A DNA stretch of 64,000 nt, taken from NCBI RefSeq assembly GCF_023343835.1, contig NC_064444.1:16591219-16655218 (forward strand), in the 5' to 3' direction. Origin of the DNA: Lagopus muta. Lineage: Eukaryota > Chordata > Aves > Galliformes > Phasianidae. This document shows, one piece after another, positions 1-12,876 of this stretch (position 1 is the stretch's first letter; each line of letters starts with the position of its first letter). The position numbers and the translations under genes are program-made. The notes under the pieces are model-generated. The model was not told where the DNA came from and searched no databases. It worked only from the letters and a program-made list of their open reading frames with translations.

Positions 1-3000
1 TTGACTTTAATAGGGAAAAGTATGTTCTGCCAAGCAACTCTAATAACAGAAACTTGCTTACCACATAATGTGGATCATGTAATACCATAATTATTTCATG
101 GCAAAACACTATGTTTTGTGCTTTGGCATTTTAATTGTGTTGTCTGATTTCTGATTTGCTTTTGATTTATTAGCTTTGTTTATCAGTCTTCCTTCCCAAA
201 CAAAGCTGAAATCAGCAACTGGACTTGATCAAAATGCAGAGCACGTGGCAGTTGCCAGCCATGCATGGACAGATCAAAAGAATGCTTTGCTTAGCAAAGG
301 AATTTGATTCTGAATAGGAGTGCACAACTCAGTTAATGCAAAATCCAAAAACTTAAACTGGGCATTTGTACAGAGTTATACATTATTAATTCAACTGCAG
401 TGGCACTGTCAAAAATTGGTTTACCTTTTCTGTAGCATACAGACTTGTCAGATGAAGCCTGTGGGAAATGGCAGGAAGTAAGCAGTATTAAAATTGCCTT
501 CATAAAACTCCAAAAGACTACACAATTCCAGTCTGATTTCTTCTGGATTTAATTTTTGTGCCTCATATTTTATCCATTATGAGTTTCATCCAAGATGGCT
601 AGCTATGCAAATATACAGTGAATAGTTAGGTTTAGGGTAAAATGTAATCTCTATCTGCATGTCTGTGGTATTACTCCAGATTCTGGAGCAGAAAGTTAAG
701 AATGATATAGGAAACTGAAGTGGGCAGAATATTGTATCAGAATGTGCATTTTTAGGCTAGTTACGTCTCTTAAATATCCATAGGTAAAAAATCACCATAG
801 GTGTTCATGTTCGGATGATGATAGTCTAGTTATAGCTTGTGAAATTATAAGAGTGCTAGTATGTAGAGGGGTTGTTACTTGAGCAAAAACTACTGCATTG
901 CTAGAAAGGCAAGGCTTCAAGCAGGAATATGTTCTCCCTGCTCCTATTCCTGCTTATAGTATATAAATGACCAGGAGCTTGTTAAAGCTGCAGTTTTTGT
1001 TAAAGCGGTAAGGAGGTGGAATTACTTTCTCTGGATCTTGTTTTGCTTATTGCTACGTACTCAAGTGCTCCACAGGATCAGAGCTTATAACAATTCTATT
1101 GCTAATAGTAAAGTTGTTCTTTCCGCTCCCTGGCAGACACATATGCAGAGTTCAATGATTCTTTTCTCTGGCTGCCAGCTTGGGATGCTAACAGTGTTTT
1201 TTCTTTAGACCTAGTATTTCATACACTACAATGTCAGTGCCTGCTGACTGAAGTGTGATACCGACCTCAGTACTTCTGCACTTCAGGAGAAAAGTACAGG
1301 ACTTAAGCATTGATGAGCTGTTCTGGAAGAAAAGGCTGGAAAAGAGTCAGACTTTGTACTTATTGTTCCACAGGAATTAAATGAACTTGCTGCAGATTCC
1401 CTACCTTTTTTTTTTTTTTTTTTTTGAGGAAAACATGCAAATAGTGTTTGCTAAATTTGAGTGTGCACAGTTAGGTACTTAAACAGCACAGCAATGTGAA
1501 ACAAACTTAGGATGTTTGCCCTTTTTGCTGTGCTCTTGAATTTCATCTTTGTCCATTTGACAGGATTATGATTGTAATGTCTCCATGCAGTCCTTCTAAA
1601 AATGGCAGTGAAGACTAAACTGTACTTCAGGTCCTCTTGCTGAACCAATAGTGCCACCTTGTGGAGTTGAAACATACATACTTTAGTGCTATTTCAGGAA
1701 CAGTGGTTTTGGTTTTGAGACTCTTTAAGTTTTTCTAATATAGTTGATTTGAATTGCTACCTGTTGCAGCCCCCTGGACCTAATAATGAAATAACCTGAT
1801 TCAATTTCAGCTGGTAAATGAATTGAAGAGTGCCAGCAATTGTGATTATGGAGAATAAGTCTGATCAGCCAGTCACCATGAATGACTGTCAGTCTTAAGT
1901 AATTCCATAATCACTGTATGTGCCATGTATAAATGGCTTTGTTTTTTATGGGGAAAGACAAGAGGAATAGTTAAAATATGAAGGAACTTGGGTAAAAACT
2001 ATAACTTATTCACTAACTGCCAAGGAAAATGTACAGCCTTCATATCTACAGGATATTTTGTTCTTAATTTTTTTGGTCAAACAGTTATGTCTTAAGTCTA
2101 AACTGTCTAAAATTGTTCAACTTTGTTTGAGGTAAATGGTAATATAGACATGTGTTGTTCATAAAGTTTAGCTCTCTAGACTTAGATTTAAAAAGTCTTA
2201 AAGCTTGACCAGGTGAAAACTTTTCTCAAATAAAGTAGTTACTAACTGGGCTTTGAAGAACTGTTGTTTTCCAAGTGAAGACAAAGTTCAGATTACAAGA
2301 GATGCTTGAAAACAGTAGTGCTACAATATTACAGAAAACCTATATTCTGAGAAATACAAGTGTTTCAGCAGTCTTGAAATGCTGACTGGAATGGAAGATG
2401 CTGGTATTGGTGGTATCCCATGGTCTCTCCCAGATGCTAAGAAGTATCAACTCACTGACTCATGATAGGAGACTGAATTAGTTGTGGAACTTAGAATTCT
2501 TACTCAATAGTATTTAAAGCAAGAATTGTCTCTGCTTTATACTACAAGAATCTCCTGTTTTCCTTCAACTGTAGACATGTCCTGGTAGATCTCTTTACAG
2601 AGGGCATGCATGTGAAAATGCTCTGCACCAACTTGTAGAAAAAGTTACTGTATGGTTAATAGCTATTCTGAATGAAATACTACTCTGCTTGTTTTGAATG
2701 TGCAAACCTAAAAATGTTCAGCCTACAAGATCTCTTCAAGAGTTATTACATGTCTAAAATAGTAATCTTTTCTTTCAGTGAAACCATGGTCTAGGTACGG
2801 AATAGTTACAAAACATACTTCTGGAATAACATTTAAAATAAAACTTTCACATGCTGGAATTCCTAAGAAATGCTGAATTCTCACTTGGCCAGTAAAGGAA
2901 GTATTTTGTCCTTTCTACATGGGTCTATCAGAATAGAAGCAGTACTCTTAGTTTGTCTGTCAGGCGTTCATCCACTAAGTTTTATATAAAATTGTAAGTT

Positions 3001-3176
3001 ACCAGAAATTACTCTGCAGAAGATGATCACCAAGGTGGTCATAAATGAGGAACTCCTCAAACTTTCACTGTAAGCAAAAAGTGATTACTCATGTTGTCGC
3101 TGAGTGGTACTAATTGCTGCTGGTCACAAGATCCATGCATTGTTTTGTGTGTAATAACATTCTTCCTTTTTTTAAG
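1..3176 (+). other. PLA2G15: Probable last intron of PLA2G15
   Basis: This AT-rich stretch lies directly upstream of the acceptor (TTTTTTTAAG) of the PLA2G15 terminal exon. No open frame in it resembles the preceding PLA2G15 exon, which should carry the residues around GAPWGG, and no repeat family is recognisable. A T20 homopolymer sits at 1406-1425. It is called intron by position only; a small unnoticed exon is possible. Confidence 0.6.
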
Positions 3177-3688
3177 GTGACAACAATAGAATACCAGTCA
3201 TCAGTTCACTCAAAATTCGAGACCAGCAGAGATCAGCTGTTTCTACAAATTGGTTGCTCCCCTACAACTACACGTGGCCTCCAGATAAGGTCTTTGTAAG
3301 CACACCTACAGCTAACTACACCCTACGAGACTACAGAAAATTCTACAGGGACATTGACTTTGAAGATGGCTGGCTCATGAGACAGGACACTGAACCCTTG
3401 GTCTACCAGATGATACCACCTGGCGTACGCATACACTGTCTTTATGGTACTGGTGTGGAAACACCTGATTCCTTCCATTACGAAAGCTTTCCTGACAAAG
3501 AGCCCAAGATTATTTACAGTGATGGGGATGGTACAGTGAACTTACAGAGTGCCTTGCAATGTCAAAAATGGGTGGACATGCAGAAACAGGAAGTGGTGGT
3601 ATTTGAGCTTTCAGGAAACGAACACATTCAAATGCTATCCAATGATACTACTATTTCATACGTGAAAAAGCTGCTTTTTAATTTGTGA
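3177..3688 (+). CDS. PLA2G15: Terminal coding exon of lysosomal phospholipase A2 (group XV, LPLA2)
   Basis: The enzyme is a lysosomal, acid-active phospholipase A2 and acyl-ceramide synthase of the LCAT family (alpha/beta hydrolase). The exon starts after a TTTTTTTAAG acceptor with two bases completing a Gly codon, then encodes 169 residues to a TGA at 3686-3688. The protein matches the C-terminal 169 residues of the 412-residue mammalian enzyme from memory of the family (about residues 244-412). Visible landmarks: catalytic Asp in SDGDGTVNL at 3527-3529 (Asp360 in human), catalytic His in GNEHIQML at 3623-3625 (His392), 32 residues apart as in LCAT. Two Cys in HCLYG and LQCQKW correspond to the C330-C371 disulfide. 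N-glycosylation sequons NYT, NYT and NDT fall at the positions of human N273, N289 and N398. The nucleophile Ser198 and the signal peptide lie upstream of the window. No frameshift or lost key residue is seen, so the gene looks functional. Confidence 0.96.
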
Positions 3689-5555
3689 TGTTGTTGACAG
3701 TTGTTTTCCTCACCTGTGATGCCTTCCCTTAAATATGGGAGAATGCCTTTTGATCTGTTGATACTTAGATATTTGAATTATTTATTTTGTTTTTTTAAAC
3801 TATGTTCAAGGATTTGGTTGGTGTCCTAAACAGTTGTTTGTCTCTGATTTGTGTTCATGAAGTTTCATAGTATTTTCATATTCTGAAAGCCTGGTCAAAT
3901 ATGCGTTTTGTTGCCTCCAGTGTTGTCCAGTATTCATACGAGCTTTCATTTGGAGACTGCGCAGCCCTGTGCACATACTTTATAATTTTCTTTGTGATCT
4001 TTGAAGGGTTTGGAGTGGGAGGGTAGAAGCATTACAATCTCACTCCCATAAAACAAGGGAAGGATATTAACAATTTGGGAAGTCCATACAAATTCTTCCC
4101 AAAGGGTCTTGTGTATTCTGATCCCACAGCCCATTAACTTAGTTTGTAAATGTTTGTATCTACTAGGTAAAATGGGTGTGAGGTCTGTCTGGTACTGTAC
4201 TATCTTTTTGTCATATCCACTCTTGCTTTTGTTATGGTTTTTAGGGGGGGAACAATGATGTCTGAATTATTTTAAGCTTATTTTAGGTACCTTATAGCTT
4301 AAAAAAAGAAAAAAAAGGCTTGTTTGTTGACCTTGAAAGCCTGATGACTTAAAATCTGTAGCCTAAGGGATTTTCACAGTGTTTTATTTTCCATGAGGGA
4401 AAGAAGCTGAACTGTGGTTAATGCTTTGCTGTGTGGAGTAGCACGTAAATTAAAGCTAACAGAATTGAATACTGGCAAATGATGCATACAGTGCAGGATT
4501 GCAATTCTGAGTGAAAATGACCATCAGTAGAAACGGACGGTGAGTATTCATGAAAAATGAAAGTGACCTTCCTGAACTGGGGCAGGGAGTGGAAACCAGT
4601 GTAATTCAGTATGAAATACAAACCTCATTCTCAGTCAAATAATTAACCTCTAATTCAATTACTGGCCAAGTAGGGATTGCATTTTCAGGAAGTTGAGATG
4701 TATTGTTCCTTAAATGTGTAGATAATCAAACACATAACGTGTTACATTCTTACAGTACTGTTTTCAATGTTTAGAAAAACCTCTTTCAGCTTTGGACTCC
4801 ACAGAAATAATAGCCTAAGGGCCATGGCATGTACAACTGTGGGAGAAATAGCTTCACTGAAAGATTCTCTTTTGTTGGATCAAAACTAGTCACACAGTTA
4901 GATTGCACTTTTTCAAAAGAGAATTTCCAGTGCTTTCAAAATGCTAGATCCTCCAGGAAAAATGGCTTAATTTCAGAAACTCATCAGAAATACTGAGAAT
5001 TCATTACTTAAGGAACTGAAGTTCTCTGAAAGGTAAAACTATAACTATTTTGGTAAAATCCTTGCTGCCATCACATGTAAGATGAAGGTACTTTTAAATG
5101 ACAGGTCTGAACTTCTCTTGTAAAATGCAAATACTTTGGCACAGGAGGTAGCCTTAAAGCTTTAAATTGTAATTCAGAAATCATTTGTAAATCTAAAAAA
5201 AAAAATTTGAGCTGGAGTCCTAGATAAGCAAAGTGTCTTCCTAGGTTTGTAATTGCTTATTTAGCTTTGCTTTCTCCCTGTGTCTTGTAAATGATGCTGC
5301 ATTTTCCTGATGTTTAAAAAGGAATTTTGTCATCTCATCAGCTGCCCAGTTCAGCACCTATATTGTCTACACTTTCCTAGAGAATAACTGTGCTGTCCCA
5401 AGCCACTTGTAACTGGTTACTGCTGAAATGAAGAGGGTTGCAGGGAAAGCACACAAGTCTTTTAGTCAAGTGTTCTATGATGTGCAGGGCTGTTAGCTGT
5501 GTGTTCCAAGACTGCTCAAAGACAAAGCTCTTCCTGTGGTCTGACTCTATTTTTT

Positions 5556-5561
5556 AATAAA
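5556..5561 (+). promoter_or_regulatory. Possible proximal poly(A) signal AATAAA
   Basis: This is the first canonical AATAAA downstream of the PLA2G15 stop. No strong GU-rich element follows within 40 bases, so it is a weaker candidate than the site at 7067. Confidence 0.3.
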
Positions 5562-7066
5562 TTGCTACACTACTGGCTTGCAACAGAAAGAAATTACTGA
5601 CAACAGCCTTTCAATAATCTTTCTTGCTGAAAGAGAATGCCTGTCAATAAGCACTCAAATGAATAGAGCTGAAAGCTTAATTGGTGCCACCATCATGGAC
5701 ATAAAGGGCTGAAAGATGAGAAGAGCATAAGCAAACTGTTATTAACCTGATCTGGAGAATGTATCTAAGCTTCATTTAGAGTCTTACCACTTCAGTCAGT
5801 CACATTCTCAGTCTCAGACAATGAGTTTAGTTTAAGATCCAAAACAGGTCATTCCAAAAGAGTCTTTTTAAAACTTCAGTATTTTTGGGGGGGCACAGAA
5901 AGAAACATTCTTTTCTAATTTTGGGAACCTCATGCTGAGCAGATAACTACATCTTTTTACTTGAAAGCTTGTGAACAATTAATCTATATTTATCCTTACC
6001 TGTCCATGAGGAGGTAAGTGTGATAGTCTGTTTACTTAAACCTGTCTGTTATCCTGGTACAAAAAAAAGTTTTTTCAGGTCTTGGTTTTGTCTCTTATTG
6101 TTTGTTACTATAAAACTATGTTGTCTGAGAATGTGCGTGTGTTAGTGCAAACCAGTGCTTCTGGTGAGAGTCTGACCTGATAATTCCACAGACTACAGTT
6201 TTGTTTTACATCCACAATTTGAGATTTTTTTTCTACTAGACCATCTTCAGCCTCTTCATTTTCAATTTCTTGCATATTAGGATGGAGCTCCCCTTGTAAA
6301 GGGAATGCAGCAAGTAAGTTACATTATTCAAGTTGCTGAAACTGAACCACTTTACTCAGCCCCTTGAGAAGTGCTTACCAGGTAACTGAGGCATTCCTCT
6401 AAAAGGCAAGAGTATTTAGCATTACTTTACAGGCCTGCCAGAGCCACGTGTGCTCAAGCATTAGAGACTCTTGTGGGGAGTTATTGTTCTGATGCATTAT
6501 ATCTTTAAGGAAAGAGGGACATGCACCAGTTACTCACAAGGAGTAACTTGGCTGCTTTGCCATGATGCACAGTTGACATCTTTGAATTTACTGACATGTT
6601 TTTGTACCTAACACATGTGGATCATCTCTTTCTTTCCGTAACGTTCACTTGGTTTTATTCTTCTAGAATGTTTTTAGAAACCAAAATTAGTCTTGAGGAC
6701 CAAACGTGTTTCACTTTGACTAAACGTACAGAAAACGCTGAAGGGGCTTTTATCCTAATACTTCTGAGGAGGCTCAGAGTCACTGTGTGATTCTGTTTAA
6801 AAACAAAAGGCTTCAATAACTAGCAATAATTGCAAAGGACTAGCAGACCAAAGGAAGGAATGTTTGGTATTAAGGTAGTTCTTGGAACACAGTGTGTTCA
6901 AGGCCCTCTTAAATTCAGGGAATGTTTGGCAAAGACTTTGCTGCTCTACGTTTAACAGTATTTTGTATGAAACGTATATTCTGAGACCTAGCATTTTCTA
7001 TGCCCTTTTTGTGTATGGATGCGGTCAATAGAATTTGAATATTTTACTGTCGTACTTTGATAACAT

Positions 7067-7072
7067 AATAAA
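7067..7072 (+). promoter_or_regulatory. Probable distal poly(A) signal AATAAA of PLA2G15
   Basis: The canonical hexamer lies in CATAATAAAGTTG. It is followed 20-40 bases later by a GU-rich run (TGCTATGTTGTAAATGCTGT), the usual cleavage-site architecture. A TGTA motif lies upstream at about 7011. This is the best 3' end for the rightward PLA2G15 transcript. Confidence 0.5.
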
Positions 7073-7090
7073 GTTGATCTAACAGAACTT

Positions 7091-10000
7091 GCTATGTTGT
7101 AAATGCTGTCTCGCCCCTCAGATGCAATGTCAGCTGGGTAAGAAAACTGAGGTGTCTCACTTTCTCACACTTGTTTCTTAGTTCATTACTCAAATGAATC
7201 TACTGTCTTTAGATGTTATTCCCTTCCCCTGCATTACATTAGAAACTCTCCTGTTCAAGAAGCTATGAGGCTGAGATTACTCAGCTCATTTTTTACTTTC
7301 TTTTCTGCTTGTTCTGTATGCAGAAAGTATTCTCAGAATGCTCCATGCTTGTGTACATTCTGAAGCTGAAATATTTTGATTCACCATTCTTCAGGCAAAA
7401 GTAAACTGCAATATGAGCTGAAGAAACCAAAGATTCATATACAATATTCTACTCACAATACTGCTGTTAAGATTGCCTTAATTGTTTGCTAATGTTAAGG
7501 CTGCTTTCTTTTGTACCTAAACAGACTCTCCCAATACTGCTATCCCATCCTGTTCACAGAACTGGTGACCACTAGTTCTGTGTGAAATGATCTGACAAGG
7601 CCCATTCATTTTAGGCTTTAGCGTTAATTTTCAAACAGTTGAATTTCTTCTCCTGGGGCCAGCGGATGTGGAAGCAGAAACAAACAGTGCTATCACACCA
7701 GTACTTCTAGAACTTTTGCAGGTTGCAGTTAGCGTTACCAGTTCAAGCCCATCTTACCACTTAAAGCACTGTTTGCACTTTGTGAGCACTTAAAGGTGTT
7801 TGATGAAGATGAGTGCTGCTCTCAGCTATGCGCTCAGAATGTGATCTTCATTATTTGTAGAACAATCTGAGTACAGGAGTAAATTTTCAAATTTGGTTTT
7901 TAACCCAAGAATACGTGGCATATTACAGGTACTTGTTTTATGCTTTGAGCAGATTTTGACCATCAGTTTTACTTTCCCTGCCATCTGTTCATTAAGGCTA
8001 CACTAACTCAGTGTTTGCACTGTTTCTCAGAACACACTGGTGTACTTGAATGTTCAAAAATCACAAATTCCTCAACTCTTCCAACTGTGTGAAGTTATGA
8101 AGCTTGCTTGCAAAGACTGCATCTGCAACAAAAGAAATGGTATTCCCAGGGGGTAATGGCTTTTGAGCTCTTTGTGTTTGTTCTTTTAAGGCTTGTGTTT
8201 TACTGTAAAGGCTTAGAATGGATTTTAGTTTGGGGGGAAGGAGTTATTACCCAGTGACAGCATGATTGTGAGGCTGTAACTGCTTCATTGGACTCCCATG
8301 GAAATTTTTAGAGAACATACTTCAATTCTGTGTGGAAATAACTGGGATTAGAATTCAGACCTCAGCAACAGTATCTAGAATTGCAGCATCTGGTGCTTCT
8401 ATTAAAACAGTGTGCCAAGGACTCTTATGCCATAAAAATCAGTGTTAATTTCTCTTCTGGGAATGAATAACAAGATTTCAAGCACGTTTCTGTCAAGATG
8501 AACAGAAGGCCATTTTTAGTAAACTTCTGCTCTGCCGTTGTGGTTTAAGTATAGCCTCTAGAGGGAGCAGTATCTCCACAAACGTTTACTGGAGCATCCT
8601 GGCGATCAGTGATGAAGCTTGGTGGCGCTTGTGTAAGTGAAAATGTTCCCTTCCCTTGTGTGACAGAACCAAGGGAAGTTATCATCTGACCTTAATCTAA
8701 TAAATTTTACTGAGAAATACACAGTACTTTATATTTCAACTTCCGTCCTTCTATTCTCTATTAGAAAAAGATGATATGGGAGTATGCATGAAGCTTTCCA
8801 AGTATTGGAAGGTGCAACAAGTCTGAAATGCTTCCTGTCCCCCAGAAATCTTTCCTACACTGAAACAAAACTTCAGTTGCTGGGGAACTGAATTAAGAGC
8901 TTAGTTTCTTCTGAGATTAGCAGTTTCTTTTGACACTTGCACTGGATGTAAGTCAGCTTCACTAGCGAGACACCTTCATGGAAAAAGGTTGTTTACAGCC
9001 CTGCATTTGTTGCTTTTTAGAAGTCAATAGCATTTGAGATGTCTGGTCCTCACTGATATAACAAGGCATTAATAGTAGTTATAGTGCATATTTCAAATCT
9101 ATAATGTTTTTTACTGATCTTAAAGACTTGTGTTTGATCAAGCATCTAGAGCTGAGGAATGTACTATTCTAAAATGAATGTGATCTAATTTTCTAGATGT
9201 AGTTGGGAGCAGGAAGATGGGAGAATTCATGAATATGAATTGGTTAATGATTAATTTGGTTCAGATACACTGTGATTTTTCTTGCAGATCTTTTAACACG
9301 TTTTGGTTTACAGCTTTGCTGTGCAGGTGGGCTGGTTTAAAGAACCTTAGAAGAGTTTGGACTTGACAGTATCTACTACACTATAATTCACTATAGTATT
9401 TTACTAGTTACTATACTTTGGGGCAGGTTTCTGGTAGATCTGTGGTTGAATTACTGCGAAATGAAATCATGAATCAGCCTGGGGAATACGTCATGAAACG
9501 CAGAGAAGTTCAAATTTTCCAGTTTTTCTGGACTCTTCCTGATTTACACTTTTGTCTCTGCAAATTTAAGAGTAACGTGCATACATTCATGGTTAATATT
9601 AAAAGTATGAGGGCGGCAGTACATAAGTTTGGTTGAAAGGCTTACATGTTCATTTCACCTGAGAAATTCAGGGTCACATGAAAAGTAGATTTGAAATCCG
9701 TGAAATGTTTCCTATCCTTGAATACTTGTCCATGTGTGCATCTTGCTTTTAGAGGAACTTTAAGTAGCTGGGCTGGCATTATTCCATCCAGATGTGAAAG
9801 GCAGGACCCTTCAAGTTGATACAAGCTGAATTAAAAGAACGTGAGGCATGAATTTTGTCCACTCCCTTCTACACTCTCATTAAATATCAACTGTGTGATT
9901 TAACATGTGATTCGCCAACAACAGAGCGTGCAGCTACTCTATTGAATTTTTAAGATCTTGTCATTTGGGCACGTGCTTCCCTAACATGCATTCCTTTTGA

Positions 10001-12145
10001 ACAGCTAGATGGAATTGTGTATATACTCAGTATACAGTAGAAAAGAGAGCATATATTAAAAAATAAATAAATCTAATAACACTGCTGGATCTGTTTTATT
10101 ACTCTGCTGCTGAAAAACAGACAGATCTAAGTACCTTAAATTTTTCACTTTATTTGTAGTCACTGACTCATACCTAACAGCATTTCTGGGAGGGCAGAAT
10201 TATTGACCAAACTGTAATTGACACATATAACTGAAAATGTCACTTCATGTGAGTAAAGTATCTGTAATCATCAAGCCAGACGTCAAATTCAGCTGCATGA
10301 AAGGCTTACAGGCTAGGTATTTTCATCACTATTATTATTTTTAAAACTGCTTTATCTGAGGTGGTCAAACAATGATTGTAGTATAGGTCTCAGCAGTCTA
10401 AACAAGCTGAGCCAAGAAGACTGTTATTCTATCTTAGCTGTGATAGCAGTCTTTATACCTATATAAAAAAACATAAGATAGAAGAAATCTCATTAAATAC
10501 TTAAACTTAGCCCAGACGAGAAGAAAATCTTTCTACAAGTGACTTGGCAGTGTTTTTCTTTACATGAACAGCATCAAGATATGATAGGAGGGCCAATGCT
10601 ATTTATTATGCACATTTCAACAAACAGCTGTCATCCTAGATAAGTAACAGCAGTTCTTGTTTTAAAGCACATGATGCAACTAAACTGAGGTGTTTGTTTT
10701 TTTTTTTAATTTGTTTGTTTTCTTTTTTACAGCATCTCTGTGTACATGTGTATACAAATCTATTTCTGCATGTGCAGTGGAAATGCTGAGTCATGGTCTG
10801 AAACGGTGACTGAGCACCTGCCTGATGGGAAGGCAGGGCCAACCCAAGGCAGCTCAGGTGCAAGCAATGTACCTGAATAACCAGAAGGGGTGGAGCCAGG
10901 ATCCACCCCTTCCCAGACTTCATTTATGGGTTGGCAGTGGAGGTGAGAGTATCTTGCTGGAGATCCCTGCATACTTGAGGTCCTTCTAGGGTAAGCAGCT
11001 TTTTTGCTTTGTTTTTCTGATTCTGGCTGCTGTAGTTCAAGTGATGTATTTTTTTTTAGCTGCTACCTGGAGTTTGTCACCTGGAGGTGATGGATGTATA
11101 AATGTGTGTGGATAGTAATGGAAGAGGAAGGAAGGGTGCTCAGTTGCTGTGAAGGCATCAAACTGCAGAACCAGCAAGACTGACAGCCACACTTGGAACA
11201 GATTTAAGGTGTCTGATATATTTCTTAATGCCCTGCTTGAAGAAATAGTGGGAGGTATCTCAAATGTGCAAATAAAACTAGTGACAGTCCAACAGAATGT
11301 CAACAAACTCTAAGTAGGCACTTCATAGCTGAAATGTGATTGTTGCCAAGCTGAGTGGGTATCATTATTTGGAGGCTGCTTATTGTTGTTAGTATCTCCT
11401 TTGTTTTAATGTAAATGGAGACTAGTAGATGTCTTTTTCATTGAGATAATGACCCTAGCAGAGTAAAGATGACAGCAGAATCTGAAAATGGATCTGGGAT
11501 ACAAGGCTAAAAATAAGGGACCTCTTCCTATTTGCATGACAGTTCCATGGTCCAAATATGCCCAAAACAAAAATATGTACAATTAGATCACAAGACATGA
11601 ACTGGTTACCGCTGTTTTACGCAATTCAGGTCTTTGCAAGAATCTTTGGAAGAAGAAACTTATACGTGAAGAGGTTTGAATGAGGGCAAAATAATAAAGC
11701 AACTAACGTCAATCTCTCTAGGTGAGATCCCCGCTTCAGTTGTACATGCTTAGGTCCTGCAATTTCTCTCAATGCTGCAGAGAAGCGCTGCTGTTCCTAT
11801 CTGACACAAAGACACAGATAACTTGCTCAAATTCATCTAGCCAGAATCGAATTGCTCTTTTAACTCCAAAGTTAGTGTCTTCTCACTGAACCAGTTTTGG
11901 TCTACAGAACAAATCATCTGCTACAGCGTAATGGCAAAGCTGGTATGCTCTGCTTCAACTGAGAAAAGAATATATGAGGAAAATATATGAATGAATGTAT
12001 TTTCTGTATAATGTTCCTTGTTAGCAATTTTGTTTTGCTGAAGTAACTAATCCCATGCGAAGTAACACATCATTGATTTTTCATCTATTTACAGGTATTG
12101 TTGTATGTGCCATTTCATATTTTCATAAAAACGTAGGATTGTTTG
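7091..12145. other. Non-coding stretch without recognisable genes
   Basis: No coding exon or transposable element is recognisable. The open frames are short and unlike known proteins. The only distinct structure is a GC-richer patch at about 10780-10990 with a perfect inverted repeat at 10884-10912. Confidence 0.6.
10884..10912. repeat. Perfect 11-bp inverted repeat with 7-base loop
   Basis: The arms GAAGGGGTGGA (10884-10894) and TCCACCCCTTC (10902-10912) are exact reverse complements around GCCAGGA. They sit in a GC-richer patch unlike its AT-rich surroundings. The patch could be a fragment of an unidentified avian repeat (for example an old LTR), but no element ends could be found. Confidence 0.6.
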
Positions 12146-12510
12146 GGTTGGAGGGTGACCTCATTGCAGCCTATCAATACCTGAAGGGAACCTACACCCA
12201 GGAGGGGAGTAAACTCTTCAAAAGGGCTGACAACAGCAGGACTAGGGGAAATGGATCCAAGTTGAAGGAGGGAAGATTTAGGTTGAATGTTAGGGGGAAG
12301 TTCTTTACTAGGAGAGTGGTTAGGCCCTGGAACGGGCTGCCCAGGGAGGTTGTGGATGCCCCGTCCTTGGACGTGTTTAAGGCCAGGTTGGACGGGGTCC
12401 TGGGCAACCTGATCTGAATGTGCATGTTTGGTGGCCCTGCTGGGCAGGGGGGTTGGAACTACATGATCCTTGGGGTCCCTTCCAACCCGGGTGATTCTGT
12501 GATTCTGTGA
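12146..12510 (+). mobile_element. CR1 LINE, 5'-truncated 3' end
   Basis: The segment is the 3' end of a CR1 retrotransposon. It keeps about 90 codons of the ORF2 C-terminus with no stop (…[12 protein letters not shown]…[18 protein letters not shown]…), ending at a natural TGA near 12415. The typical 3' UTR (TTGGAACTACATGATCCTTGGGG) and a doubled GATTCTGTGA tail at 12492-12510 follow. Severe 5' truncation is normal for CR1. The intact frame suggests a fairly young copy. Confidence 0.93.
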
Positions 12511-12876
12511 GGGGACCTTAAATATTATCTAGTTCCAACTCCTCTGCCATGGGTAGGGATACCTTCCATTTGACGAGGCTTCCCAAAGACCCATCCAGAG
12601 CGCCTCATTCACCCTCTTCTTCCACAGAGGGGGCATCCACACCTTTTTCCAGTAATCTGTTTGGTACCTCACCAACCTCCACATGAAGAACTTCCTTATG
12701 TGTCATCTACATCTACTTTCTTTTAGTTCAAAACCTTTACCCCTTGTACTATCAATACATGCTCTAGTGAAAAGTCTTTCTCTATCTTTCTTAGAGGAGA
12801 TTTACTGCAGCTTTTCAATAGTTATAAGGTCTCCCTGGAGCCTCCTATTCTCCATGTTAATTCCCAGCTCTATCTA
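12511..12876 (-). mobile_element. CR1 LINE fragment in opposite orientation
   Basis: Read on the minus strand, this is a diverged CR1 3' region. On the plus strand it starts with GGGGACCTTAAATATTATCTAGTTCC, continues through the CCTCACCAACCTCC and CATGCTCTAGTGAAAAG-type segments and ends in the CCTGGAGCCTCCTATTCTCC segment. It abuts the tail of the plus-strand CR1 with no gap, making a tail-to-tail pair. It is older than its neighbour (many substitutions, no open frame). Confidence 0.85.

Larger units (their letters stand above)
3689..7090 (+). other. PLA2G15: Probable 3' untranslated region of PLA2G15
   Basis: After the PLA2G15 stop codon there is no recognisable coding sequence and no transposable element for over 8 kb. 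The most convincing 3' end is the AATAAA at 7067-7072, giving a UTR of about 3.4 kb. A shorter form ending after the AATAAA at 5556 is possible. The exact end is inferred; the UTR identity of the first part is certain from the adjacency to the stop. Confidence 0.55.

Noticed and set aside
3114..3299. 61-codon open frame overlapping the PLA2G15 exon start
   Set aside because: It runs out of frame across the acceptor; the PLA2G15 reading frame explains the exon.
10636..10972. Two overlapping minus-strand open frames
   Set aside because: They fall in the GC-richer patch, have no recognisable domains and contain poly-Lys from the T-run.
12055..12417. 120-codon open frame as a host gene
   Set aside because: It is the C-terminus of CR1 ORF2 with unrelated codons at its start.
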